A DNA stretch of 64,000 nt from assembly GCF_000005505.3 (NCBI RefSeq), contig NC_016133.3, positions 55,889,237 to 55,953,236 on the forward strand, in the 5' to 3' direction. Below, piece by piece: positions 22,361 through 33,837 of the stretch (position 1 is its first letter; every line of letters starts with the position of its first letter). A model generated the notes under the pieces. That model saw only the letters and a list, made by a program, of their open reading frames with translations, did no database searches and was not told where the DNA came from. The position numbers and the translations under genes are program-made. Origin of the DNA: Brachypodium distachyon (lineage: Eukaryota; Streptophyta; Magnoliopsida; Poales; Poaceae).

Positions 22361-24474
22361 TGAACTATTTGTCTACAGTAGCTTTTTTTCACAGGAAATC
22401 TACCGTAATTGCGCTAGAATTATGCATATGCCATCGCACGCTGGCTACCCAACCCCTCGCCTTCTCACTTCGCAGTACCGCGTACCCACGAGAGAAATCG
22501 CCCGCGCCTGCGGGTTCCGTGGTGGTGGCGTTGGCGTTGGCAGCCTTCGCGGCCCCAGCGGCTGAGATCTCGCTGGAGCTCGCCTCGTCGTCTGACCCGC
22601 TTCTCTCTTGTCTTCCCCGCCCCACCAGTGCATCAGGATCTCACGCCTCCAGTTCTTCTCCGCCGCCGACTCCAGTCCCCTCCCACCGATCGGGGTCCGC
22701 CGCCGCCACCAGGAAGAACCGGTTCTTCTCCTCTTCCGCCTACGCAGCTGCCGGTTCTGCCCATCTTCCAATGCCACGGTGGGCGTGAGGGGCGGGCCGG
22801 ATTTGGCGTCGTCACCTGCCCAGAGGGGTCCGCGGTGGATTCCACACCGCAGTCGCCGTTTTAGGTTGTGTTCCAGCCTACCCCGGCCGCCCCGGCCGGC
22901 GAGCCTGTGGCCGTGAACATCTCTGGCAAGCTGCTGGCCGCGTATATCTACACCAACTCATGAGCTCGTGGCTTCGTGCCCATCCTTTGTCTTGATTCGG
23001 TACATCATCAAGGGATTTTTTTCCCTCACTAACACAATTTAACACTGTTGATGCAGGATCCCATGTTATATCAATTGATGATTGAGATGTAGTGATTGAT
23101 ATTTGTATTTTGCAAGATTAATGCAGGATTGAGATTGTGGTATTATGCGGCCAAGATCTATGATGTGAAAGGTGTTTGCTGAAATGTCTTAAGGAAACTT
23201 TACTCGTAAGTTTTTCTTGAATTGTCATCTTGCTGTTTGTGGGCTTCCTTTATTTTGCATGGGAGCCAAGACCTAAACAGATGCAATGAAACTGCCATTA
23301 CATGTATCGTTGTGATATTCTAAAACTTCTGAATCCTTCATGCAGTGCATTTGTTATGGCCTAAAGCCTGATGATGTTGGTCAGTTCGCTAGATGCAATT
23401 TTTTCCTCCTCCTTATATATGTTACTATATTAACATATAAGTTTTCTTGGATAAGGAACCTAGCAGGATTGTTGGAGTGCCATTTTACTGATAAAATAAT
23501 CCATCGATTTAGCTCCAGTGAGTTAGTAATTGCTGTTGCTGTGCTTCATTTTTCTTGATTGGAATCAATAAATAATGGTGTTTGCATGAATCGAAAATGA
23601 TTCATTTCTCGGCAAGTTACTAAGTACTCCCTCCGTTCCTAAATTCTTGTCTCAAATTTGTCCAAAAATGGATATATCTATTCCTAAAAAGCGTCCAGAT
23701 ACATGTAATATTTCGACAAGAATTTAGAAACGGAGGGAGTATCTTAGCGCCGGTGGATTTCCCGACGACACCGCGGGCCACGCACTACGTGGAAGTGGCG
23801 GAGGACATTGAATAATTTCCGTATATGTTCATATATTTGTGTTGATTTTATTTTCGGGATTCTCACATGAATCTACAAGAAAAGACACATTTATTTTTTC
23901 GCTTGCGAATTACTTTATGCTAATTATTTGGGAAGATTTTTTATTAGCAATTCATCCATGTCAAAAGATTAACAGAAATTTTTGTTATAAGAGGCGAACA
24001 TATATTTTGATCAAATTTTCAATGGCGAATGGTAGTTTGGTCCATGTTACCCCTGCCCGATGTCGCTCCTCCTCTGCTGCCGTCAAGATCCAGCCATGGT
24101 GTTCTTCATGTTCTTGTAAAATAATCTTTCATTTTATCCAGTGCGACATTTGAAGCACACAAATTGGTTTTTTTTACGACTGCACATGATTTGTTTGGTT
24201 ACGCAATTTCTGTACAAAGGTGACGCTTTTGCTCAATTAGAATCTGGGACAAATTTTGTGTTTGTACTACACACATGTTGGAGGGTTTTTTTTTCAAGAT
24301 TTAGCAGAACCGAGTATGCCGGTGATGAACTTTGTGGGCTAAACATTCTGTAATTTAAATATTTGTACCAACAGATTGTTAACTTTTTACTTGATGTCCA
24401 AATCTTCTGTCTAGCTTGACGTGTTTATGACATAATTTTTTTGTTCCGTAGCAACGCACGGACATCTTACTAGT
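22361..24474 (+). mobile_element. Helitron-like region with recognisable 3' end
   Basis: The 3' terminus is the strong signal: CCGT-loop-ACGG hairpin (24448-24463), then CTAGT ending at 24474 and a flanking T. This matches the Helitron rule of a short hairpin about ten bases before CTRRT and insertion before T. The 5' end (TC after A) was not located, so the left limit is a guess. A GC-rich block at 22440-22960 with exon-like composition inside AT-rich DNA could be a captured gene fragment. I could not name its source. Confidence 0.4.
23627..23739. mobile_element. Stowaway MITE
   Basis: 113-bp element with near-perfect inverted ends CTCCCTCCGTTCCTAAATTC and GAATTTAGAAACGGAGGGAG, flanked by TA at 23625-23626 and 23740-23741. 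It is the best preserved MITE in the window. Confidence 0.92.
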
Positions 24475-26056
24475 TGATATGCAATCTCAGTTTCGTTACT
24501 GCTCCCGTTTAGGAAAGAAAATTGACATTGCAAAAAATTCTAAAAAAAAAAGCCCAAAGATCAACAACCCTATCATCATCGCCATTGGAGGCGGAAAGGG
24601 TCTTCCAGAAAACAACGCTAGGGTGGCCCTTTTTGTGTTGGTGATGCTAGGCATGGCAGTCAACTTTGAAGACGCCGCTGTCGAGGAGCTTGCCAAGCTC
24701 CAAGTTGGCGGGTTTGCCCTGACCATGCGGTGCAATTGACTTACATATATAGTACCCGAATCAGTGCCGCGTGGTGCTTCCAAACTTGACATTATGGGAT
24801 CTAATAACTCGAGCAGCTTCCAACAAAATAAAGATCATACAGAGTAAGATATTTTGAAAATAGATGAAATACTTATTCCATCGGACAATATATAGTCCTA
24901 CCAATTGATGGAAGCCCAAAGAACAAGAGAAAATTTGCATATTAACAAGCATTGCGATGTAAGAAAAGTCTAAGGCATATATTTCTTAAAAAGTTCTTTC
25001 TATTGTACACCAAAAAATTTCATAATTAACAACATATATTAAAGTATTAAGTTTGCATGAAAAACTCGAGATTCTAACAAATATGTATTCAAAAAAAAGT
25101 TATTATCACATATATGGCCAGACACCTTTATGTATTATTCAGCTGAGAATTGTTTTCAAAGCTACAAGTATAGCCCACTAAAGATGTTACAAGTTCAATA
25201 GGTAGGGACAACTGTGGAGCCACTCGATTCAAATTTAAGCTCGTATTTACAATGACCGAATTTTGCCTGATACGAGACCATTCAGAATTTAGGGCTTAAT
25301 TCTCAGATGATTTAACCAGGACAATTTATATAAATCTTAGTATCAATTAGATCATATGCATCAGAATATCAAATAAAACCCAGTAATAAAAGAGATCAAA
25401 AGGACATCAAAGCGGCAACATGTTTTGATTACTAAAGCATGATGCATGTCATCGAAGGTTCTCAGCAATAGCACCCACTCAGAACTCGAGGCGACCATTT
25501 ACAAATGACCCATAAACAATAGTGATATCCCCAAAAATTCCTCCTTTTCTCATTGCGGCTGGTCTCATTGCTTCAGATTTTGTGCTTGTCTTACAAGGAG
25601 GAAAAGCGACTTCTTCATTCACGAAGACTGAAACAAGAACAAAGTTTCAAAACCAAAATCAAGCTTGATAGGGACCAGGAAAAGGCATGTCACAAAAAGG
25701 GCTTGAAAAGAACAGGAAAAGTGTGTTTCAGCCTAAAACGGATAAAGATAAAGCAAAGAACATATCTGGATACTCGACATGGACATTACCTGACGGGTGA
25801 AGTGTTATCTGACGTCCTGTAAATTTAAAAAGAAAAAATTCAGAACTGGGACAACTCCAATACAAATAGAAGCGAAAGATTGCACTAAAACAGCAAGTTG
25901 TCAACCAACTAAAACCAAAACAACTATTACTAAGAGAAATATATAACGGAGATACTAAAACAAGAGCACCCACATGCACGGTTCTTAAAATTTTGCAGAA
26001 GGCGTATAATCAATTGAAAATAAGTTCTCTACTCGGTGAAAAGTGCACAAATATTA
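24475..26056. other. Intergenic DNA, no gene recognised
   Basis: An 86-codon open frame at 24479-24739 ends with a fairly protein-like C-terminus (LGMAVNFEDAAVEELAKL). It has no recognisable family and may be a gene shred. The rest is AT-rich and featureless. Confidence 0.35.
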
Positions 26057-27681
26057 TCTTATGTACTAAATAGGGGATCCCCACTAACATATTTCTCTCA
26101 ACATGTACCATATCCAGCTCAGCAACCCCACTAGCCTATCCAGCTCAGCAACCTGCCACCTCAGCAACCCCACTACTACTGAATTTCTTCCTTCCACGTC
26201 ATCCTTTCCCAGCGACTCCAGTCCCGCTCTACGGGGCTATTCCCGTGACATGGGCTTTCTGCTGCCAGGGCTTCTCTTGGGCCGCACCCTCTCTCTCTTG
26301 GCCCATCTCCCGGCCGAGGCACGCAGCCCAGCACGAGCGCGCCTGCCCGTCTTCCTCCTCCGTTCGGTCGTTCTTCCTGAACAGACACAGCACTGCCGAT
26401 GGTTGATCTCCTGTCGATTCTCTCGATTTCAACTGTTTCTATCTGAAGTACTCCTAAAACTGAAAAATTAATCCCCATCTCCCCGTGAACCGATTCTGCT
26501 CATGAATCTTTCGTTCCCCTTCTCATCTTCCAATTCCAACCACACGGCCGGAATGCCGGTCGTCAGCATCCACCCCTCGATCTCCCTCCTCGGCCTATAA
26601 AAAACCGATCCTGAGCGCGTCAATTTGAGCTTTTGCCACTCCTCCATCATTCCCACGTTGAAAGTTTCTCCTCTAAACCAATGTAGAGACGACGGTGTCG
26701 CAGCCCCACGGCACCACACCTCTAAAGGCGCTGCTCCGACGGAGAGGTGGAGGGACACCACCGCCAGATTCCCTAACATCAGGGTTGTTGACATTGTGGC
26801 GGGGTGAGGGGAAGCAGGAGGGAGACATGGGGAAGAGGAGAACGTGGGAGATCGAGTCGCGTTAGATACATCGGCAGCAATGGACATCGGTGTCGTGCGA
26901 GGGAAGGGGGAGGGAGACAGGTGAAAGGAGCGGGAGGGGGACATGGTAGAGGAGAAGGCAGGAGCTTGGCTGGCTCGCGGCCGGCGGTGATGTGCCGCCA
27001 TGAGGTGACGCGGAGTCGCGGACACGTTCAGTAAACAATTTTTCAAACTGTGATTTGTTGTTTTAATTTATGAAGATTGAAATCGATCCCAAGATTTATT
27101 ATTCATCTATGATTTGCTTTATTAGTTCTTTTTGTTTGTGCAGATACAAGTTTCTCGGATGAAATTCAGACGCCATTTAATCAAAATCAGATGTTGCATG
27201 TACATATAGACAAGTTTCCTTCGTACATATGGTAAATATAATATGAAGAGGCGTCTCCTACGTCTAGCAAACAGTGGTTATATTTTAGTCGTGCGAGGCT
27301 AAAGTACTAACTGCAAATGATAAATAAAAAAATCGTAGGCTGCTAGCTGCATGAATCATGCGATCAATGTACAAGAAAGACACTATCATATAGCTTGCTG
27401 ATTCTAACTTCTAATCGTTGCTTTCTTCAGAATAATGAAGACAAAAGCATCCATTGGAAATTTGCAGGCAAGATATAACTTAGTGATACACCAATCTCGT
27501 TTGTTCTGTTTTGTTTGTACTATTGATTTCTTATTCTTTCAAAAAGCCATCATTTAAAATGTTTATAATAATCTTTTCAATCCTTAATAATTCATATTTG
27601 TTTTTTGTTTTTTTGCAATGCATGCGTCTCTTTAAAGGTTAGGCATAAAATCCTGCCGCAACGCGCGGGGTATCATTTGGT
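26057..27681 (+). mobile_element. Putative non-autonomous Helitron
   Basis: The left end, TCTTATGTACTAAATAGG, follows an A and resembles 5' ends of grass Helitrons. The right end carries CCTGCCGCAACGCGCGGGG (27652-27670), a hairpin-like word typical of Helitron 3' ends, followed by TATCATTTGGT, where the last five bases deviate from CTRRT and the flank is A rather than T. The interior (26200-27030) is GC-rich with a 192-codon minus-strand open frame of no known family. No Rep/helicase is present. Confidence 0.35.
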
Positions 27682-27714
27682 ATAAAAAACATGTCGTTGA
27701 TTCACCTTTTGAAC

Positions 27715-28585
27715 GCTAATGGGTGCAACATGTCGTTGCAAGTTGAGCAAAAGCAGAAAGAAATAAAAGTAAAATATAAACCTAATATAGTTCAATGTCT
27801 CATACAATGGTAGTTGCACTAAGCCCAGCATAGAACAAAATGGTTATCACTTTATAACTCCGGTGATCACCAAAAGGACTGAAATTAAAAGCAGGCCAGA
27901 AAATCAGTTCCTATCTAACCAATGTTTAACAAAGATGAACTCAGATAACTCACAGGTTTCCTTTTTTGCGAGGAAGATTTTATTCGCTAATCTAAATACT
28001 ATTGTCTATCAATAACTTATCTACTGTTTTTTCTGAGGAAATCAAAATTCAAATGTACTACATAATTTCAAAATTGTCTAACAGCTACAAAATACTGGAT
28101 TGGGTAGTTTATACAGAACTTGATCAATATTGTCTATCATCTTTGTGCATGCTAATGGGTGCAACACGTCAGTTGCAAGTTAAGAAAGGCAGAAAGAAAT
28201 CAAAGTAAAATATATACCTAATATAGTTCAATGTCTCATACAATAACACTAAGCCCAGCAAAGGACAAAAAGGTTAGTGCATCATAACTCACGGTGATCA
28301 GCAATATGGCTGAAATTAAAAGCAACCAGAAAATCAGTTCCTATCTAAACAATGCTTAACAGAGATTATCTCAGATAACACGCAGGTTAACTTTTTCGCA
28401 AGGAAGATTTTATTCGCTAATTCACTAATCTAAATACATACTCCTATCTAGTATTGTCTACTACCAATAACTTCCCTATTGTTTTTCATAAGGAGAAAAA
28501 TCAAAATGCAAAAGTAATTTCAAAACTGTCTTACAACTAAGAAGATCCTGAATTGAGTAGTTTATACAGAACTTGCTCAAATTGT
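27715..28585. repeat. 436-bp tandem duplication
   Basis: Unit 1 (27715-28150) and unit 2 (28151-28585) share long stretches in order: GCTAATGGGTGCAACA, CCTAATATAGTTCAATGTCT, CTGAAATTAAAAGCA, CCAGAAAATCAGTTCCTATC, GGAAGATTTTATTCGCTAA, GTAGTTTATACAGAACTTG. Small indels separate the copies. The duplication lies downstream of the small-protein gene at 29059 and is non-coding. Confidence 0.8.
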
Positions 28586-29058
28586 TGAGCTGATCGTATA
28601 AATGATTTGTAAGTACGGCAGAGAACAGGGTGTTTGCCTGATTTTATCGACAATGTACTCAGTTCTTGGCAAATCCTAAAATGGCCAAGGCTAACCCAAT
28701 TACACATACCACTTGATCGAATGGATGTGGTGATAGATTGATAACTCAACAGTTCGTTCATTGTAGTATCAAGTAGTACCACGAGCAAATATGTTCAGTG
28801 CATAATTGCAAGATAGTCACAAGATAGCAATTAACTAATATATATAGCGAGATCCGCTACGAAATAACACGACGGCACAATATTCACAGGAACAGTCATA
28901 GGCACATAGAACCAATTAAACATGGATATCAACTAAAAGGACACGATTTATTCGGCCACGAACACCACCAGTTCATCAGATCAGAAACACACAACAGAGA
29001 CGAGCCTCCACAACACAGATGGAACAGTAAGCCGTAAGCGCACGAGCGAATTCGACAG

Positions 29059-29289
29059 TCATACGGGTGGAAGAGGAGGGTCCTCCACCTTGTTGCCATC
29101 GGCGGCGGCGGCGTCCTGGTGGTTGTCGGAGGTGGGGGGGGCGAGCATGAGGGGGCGGTCGTGGGCCTCGGCGGCGGCTTCGTCGTCGTCGTCGTCGTCG
29201 GTGGAGAGGTTGATGCAGGAGCAGCGCTCGAGGGAGGCGAAGAAGGCAGAGGTGACGCCCGTGCCGAACCAGCTCGCCCAGCTCTCCAT
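29059..29289 (-). CDS. Small acidic protein of unknown function
   Basis: Single-exon frame of 76 codons starting [11 protein letters not shown], followed by [17 protein letters not shown], six aspartates, an alanine/glutamate run and a proline-rich end (PPLPPV). The N-terminal half (about residues 1-28) looks constrained: aromatic and small residues, two cysteines (C23 and C25) and no repeat bias. From memory, similar short plant proteins with this start exist, without known function. There is no signal peptide or obvious membrane helix. The region around it is GC-rich, as expected for a short grass gene, and it lies tail-side of the ETF beta gene in the same orientation. It could be nuclear or cytosolic; nothing in the sequence decides. 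Confidence 0.6.
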   Translation of the reverse strand: MESWASWFGTGVTSAFFASLERCSCINLSTDDDDDDEAAAEAHDRPLMLAPPTSDNHQDAAAADGNKVEDPPLPPV

Positions 29290-29918
29290 GGCTCTGTCGT
29301 CGGCGGCGCCGAAGAGGGCGGCGATTGGCTAGGGTTTGGTCACAGACGAGGAGGCGACTAGGCGAAGGCAAAGACGACTCAACTCAGACGCAAATGCCAG
29401 ATCCAGCCAGTTGCGTGCTTCCGTTTTACTTAGTCGTCCACACGTTTTTCTATTTTTATTTTTATTCTGGGAGAGTCCACGGTTTCCCTGTTTTTTTCAA
29501 AGTTGATTTTCTCCTATTAATACCAACAGCTTATTGTCAGTGCTAAAATTGTGCCTTGCCATACAATTCTTCTATTAATTACAAGAGACCTTTTCTGAAA
29601 CAAAGCATGAGACTCGTTTTGATTTTTGAAAATTCTTGTGCCAACATGACTGAGTATAAGCTTAGTCGCACTACAGTACATATTCACAACCTATCTATAA
29701 GCGCAGAAACACATCAAGCCAGTTTCCCTCAGAAATAAAACGAAGACAAAACAATTCAGTATATGAGCCAATTCAGCAGCAGATAAGCATTGAGATACAG
29801 GGACTGGACATATCTGGATTAGCATCTCCATTGGTAAAGAATCTTCTCCTTATTTTCGTTTGCAAATGATATGAGCATTTGGAGTTACACCTTATTTCAA
29901 TGTACATGTGTGAATTAG

Positions 29919-31945
29919 TTACAAGACACGGGCTTCGTTTTTCAATTTATCAAGGAGCTCATCGACCGAAGAGAGAATGACCCCGGCTTTCCTCTTTGGC
30001 GGTTCATCCACCTGAACCACCTCCATATCTGATCTGATATCTACATTCAGCTCTGCAGGTGTGACTTTCTTGATCACCTTCGATTTCGCCTTCATTATGT
30101 TTGGCAGCGTCGCATACCGTGGCTGGTTCAGTCTCAAATCAGTGCTGCATAACAGAAACCATGGTATATGATTACTTCAGATGGAAGTCACAAAAATGGG
30201 GACTGAACTGTAGCTTGCGAGTGTGAAGGGTCTGTGGTTCATTCATCAAACAAGGTGGAGTACTATGCTTCTATGACAAATGAGAAATCTAATGAAAATA
30301 AGATATGCAGACATGTTATGTGAAACCTACGTAATCACTGCAGGTAAATCCAAGCAGATTGTTTCAATTCCACCATCGACCTCTCTCTCAACAGTAGCTG
30401 TTTGCTTCTCCTTGTCAACTATCACCTGACAATAAAACAGCACATTTAACTACAATTTTCTGTTACACGAAATCTTGAGAAGTACTGGCATAGAAATCTG
30501 CCAACAAATATTTGAGCATAGCAGTATAGTACAATAAAAGAAATGGCCAAGAATATTTTTTTGGCTATTTTAAGGGGAGAATTTCCTCAGATTTGCTTCC
30601 ATTGTGGCTTCACCTTGTTTGGCCAGAAACGAGGAAACCAGATGTTGGTCCAAACGAAAATAATGTTTCTATGGAACTGGGGGTGGGGGGTGGGTGGTCA
30701 AATAAGGACTTGAAAACTCTGACAACGGTTTCTTTCCTTGCTCAAGAAAACTTCTTTCAAGAATCAATGCAAGTAAAATTCATAACAAACACCAGTTAGT
30801 CATCAAATTGGGACAAATGCTGACTACAGTGGTGTTGCTTATTTCGAGTGAGTATCAAAAGATTAGGCCTGAAAGGACCGTGCGAAATAACAAAAACTCT
30901 ATGCATGACCACATTGTAGGTGACATTACTGAAAAGCACAAATAACAACAAACCTTAGATGCAAAGGTTCCCTGAGGCCAGTTGAGTAATCCAGCTAGCA
31001 TTTGCCCTGTTTGGTTGCAATCATCATCAATTGCCTGTAATTACAAAAGCACATAGAAACTACGATTATGAAGTATGAACAGATATACTCCAAAGGTAAG
31101 CTTTCTTAACATATTTTTTTTCTTATTTCCCCTTTGCTATCATTCTTTGTGACAAAACATGGCAGTAGAGTTCCTGATCTTAAAGGTGGATGCTTAGAGA
31201 AAGGAAGTTGCAAACATGCCAAACAAACAGCTGTTGTTCCATGAGATCCAACAAAGTAAGCAACTTAGTCAACAGGAAGAAAGAACATGTGGGCATCCAT
31301 GCTCTTCACGTAACCACAAAAACATTCGACCTATAAATTTCATCATCCTAATATCTCTTAAACGGGAGTGACACTATAATTTGAGCAATAGAGTGGTTTA
31401 CAAATGTCTGACAACCACATTTGATGTAATGCGATTTATTTCCCTGTTACCCTGACAAATGAACAGGTGGACAAGTAGTACTCTGCTAATACTCCTCAGA
31501 AAACTGTTCTGTTTTGAACATCTTCAGAGTTAAAAGTGAATGAATCAAGACCAATCCAGGACGGGGCAGCAGCGGGTACCTGCTTGCCGAGGATGAAGAG
31601 GCCGGGGTTCTCCTGGATGGCGAGGGCGCGGAGGATCTTGGCGACGGCGAGCGGGAGGAGCGGGCGCGCGGGGTCCGGGTCGTGGAGGACGTGGACGGCG
31701 CGGTCGGCGCCCATGGCGAGCGCGGTGCGGAGCGTGTCGGCGGAGGCGGCGGGGCCGACGGTTGCGGCGACGACCTCGGCGGCGGCCCCGGCCTCGCGGA
31801 GCCGGAGCGCCTCCTCGACGGCGATCTCGCAGAAGGGGTTCATGGACATCTTGGCGCTGGCCGTGTCCACGGCCGTCCGGTCCGGCTTCACGCGCACCTT
31901 GACGGCGTAGTCGACCACCCGTTTCACGGCCACCAGGATCTTCAT
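29919..31945 (-). CDS. ETFB: Electron transfer flavoprotein beta subunit, mitochondrial
   Basis: Four exons (minus strand): 31945-31580, 31034-30954, 30425-30331, 30144-29919. GT-AG borders join in frame to 255 aa, the usual length of ETF beta. The start [20 protein letters not shown] and the block [19 protein letters not shown] are diagnostic. Exon 3 carries the ETF beta signature ([10 protein letters not shown] followed by LPAVIT), and exon 4 begins [19 protein letters not shown]. With the alpha subunit it forms the FAD/AMP-binding heterodimer that takes electrons from mitochondrial dehydrogenases, such as those of branched-chain amino acid, lysine and phytyl breakdown, and passes them to ETF-ubiquinone oxidoreductase. 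The ATG at 31945 is chosen because family similarity starts there; the 45 codons upstream are open but unlike any presequence and probably 5' UTR. Confidence 0.94.
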
Positions 31946-32672
31946 GGCGTCGGCGTCGGCGTCGGGCGAGGCTATGCCGATGCCGTCTTGGTCTCGTCCC
32001 CCCCTCACTGAGTCACTGCGAAACTGAAGCAGGCACAGCAGCAAAGCAGAGCAGGGGAGTTGCGAGTTTGAGTGTCTCACTTCTTCTGACTCATCATTTC
32101 GTCAGTCCTCACCCACAAATCGCCCATTCGCCCCTTCTCCGTCTGTCCGAAATTGTCGACCATACCAAAAGGTGGTTGGGTCGTGCACAATACGCTTTGT
32201 TTTCTCTGTTTATTTCCAAATTCAGTGTCACGAGTTTCATGCTATCCGTTGAGAAGATCACACCCTTTCATGCATCAGCAAACGAGTTTCATGCTCTCCG
32301 TTGCTTAGGCTCTAGTTTATTCACGAAACAGTTCAAAACTGTCACGCAATATATTTGCTAATTTTACTGCAGTACAGTAATTGAGTACACGTAGTTCAGA
32401 AAATTATTGCAATTTTGTGATACACATGGTTCAGAAATATGTTGTACTAGCACTGAACGTGCTCTGCGTCCACAGGAAATGCACGGCACCGGTTGCCAGG
32501 AGCCCTTCACAGGTGCAGCAATGCACCGGCGGCCAACGCCGACCAAAGCACGCAGCTCTTGATCAACGGCCGCTAAGTGGATGCAGCTCTGGTACATTAT
32601 TCGCATAAACCGCCCTGAATCACCTCCCGCAACAAAGAAATACGGTCAGCAGCAGTCAATGAGTCAATCAGT
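31946..32672. other. 5' flank of ETFB; no gene recognised
   Basis: Presumed promoter and leader of the minus-strand ETFB gene, followed by intergenic sequence. No conserved frame seen. Confidence 0.4.
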
Positions 32673-32687
32673 GTGCACGCTTCTGCA

Positions 32688-32955
32688 GGAAAGACGTTCC
32701 CGACGGATCAATTCAACAAGACCCTGAGTTACGTCAAGTCTGGGGCGAACGCGACGAGCTACGGGCTGGCGGCCGGGGTGTTCACTGGAAGCCTGGACAC
32801 GGCCAACACTGACGCTGCGGGTGGGGACGGTGTGGATCAACAACTGCTACGACGCGCCGGACGCTGCCATCCCGTTCGGCGGGTACAAGATGAGCGGCGT
32901 CGGGAGGGTGAAGCGCAGCCTCTGCAACTATCTCCAGGGCCACGTCCGTCTTCGT
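32688..32955 (+). pseudogene. Aldehyde dehydrogenase C-terminal fragment (ALDH2-like)
   Basis: Two overlapping frames together give the C-terminal part of an aldehyde dehydrogenase. The first frame reads [14 protein letters not shown] and LDTANT. After a frameshift near 32810 the second frame reads [31 protein letters not shown] and a degraded NYLQ. In intact enzymes these blocks are continuous and follow the catalytic glutamate and cysteine regions, which are absent here. The piece ends before the final residues of the family. This is a truncated, frameshifted relic with no intact start, probably from a duplicated or transposed gene copy. Confidence 0.85.
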
Positions 32956-33232
32956 GCCCGTCAGGACTCAGGAACCAGGCCTGGCAGTAGACTAGTAGGG
33001 AGAAATGTACCGCCCGCCAAGCCAGTATACTCTGGCCACTCTACATAAGTACAGAAAATGGCAACATCGGACATGATGCAAAGCAGGTGTGCAATATTCA
33101 GAAGCACCATATCCAGCTTACTCTGACCGTCTTATGATAATAAACCAGCTTGCCGGAGTGACATTCTGCATAAGCAGACCAAAGCATGGAAAATGGCACC
33201 CCAGACATGCTGCAAAGCGGGCGTTGTTAATT

Positions 33233-33265
33233 ACTCTGATCCTAAATTAGGATTCGGAGGGAGTC
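33233..33265. repeat. Solo MITE terminus
   Basis: TTACTCTGATCCTAAATTAG followed by CGGAGGGAG looks like two Stowaway ends collapsed together after internal deletion. Otherwise 32956-33837 holds no recognised gene. Confidence 0.4.
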
Positions 33266-33837
33266 GTCACTAACACATGGACATTACGTAACAGACAAGT
33301 AGATAACACACATGATGAATTACACTACATCACTAGTTCTGCTCGCTTTAACTCTTACTTACATATACTACCATGGGTCCACAGAGATACTTATCAAATA
33401 ACTTGAAGAAGGTCCAAACATAATTCACTTCAGGCGACACCAGCAACACTTTAGAGGCCCGTACTCGAAACGGTGAACACTGTCAAAGAAAACTTTACTT
33501 CGTGTGGAACAACCAGCAAAGACTGCGTCTCCCTTGCATTTGTGGCGATGAACTTCCGAAATTCAAATTTGTTTTCATCCCCTTGGAATTTGTGGAAAAC
33601 CGTCCTCTTGACGTGGATCTCAAGCATTTAACTGGACTAACTTCCTGCCAGAATTGGTGTCCAGTCAGAGGGTTCATACGCAGTTATAGACTGCAAATTT
33701 GTACCGATGAGTGAACATTTCAGTTTAGCACATAGACATCATCACTAATAAGTACAATCACAAAGCACAAACAAATAGACTTATCATACTGCAACGCAAA
33801 GTACAAATAAGGAAAGACTGCGAGCAAGCTTACCGTA

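Noticed and set aside
22445..22864. Several overlapping 70-140-codon frames on both strands
   Set aside because: Typical of a GC-rich island; none carries a conserved domain. Kept only as a possible captured fragment in the Helitron-like region.
24479..24739. 86-codon open frame
   Set aside because: The C-terminal 40 residues look protein-like, but the first half is translated poly-A and no family is recognised.
26468..27046. 192-codon minus-strand open frame
   Set aside because: Lies inside a Helitron-like region, has low-complexity Ser/Pro content and no recognisable family.
31946..32080. 45-codon N-terminal extension of ETFB
   Set aside because: Does not resemble a mitochondrial presequence, and homology begins at MKILVAVKR.
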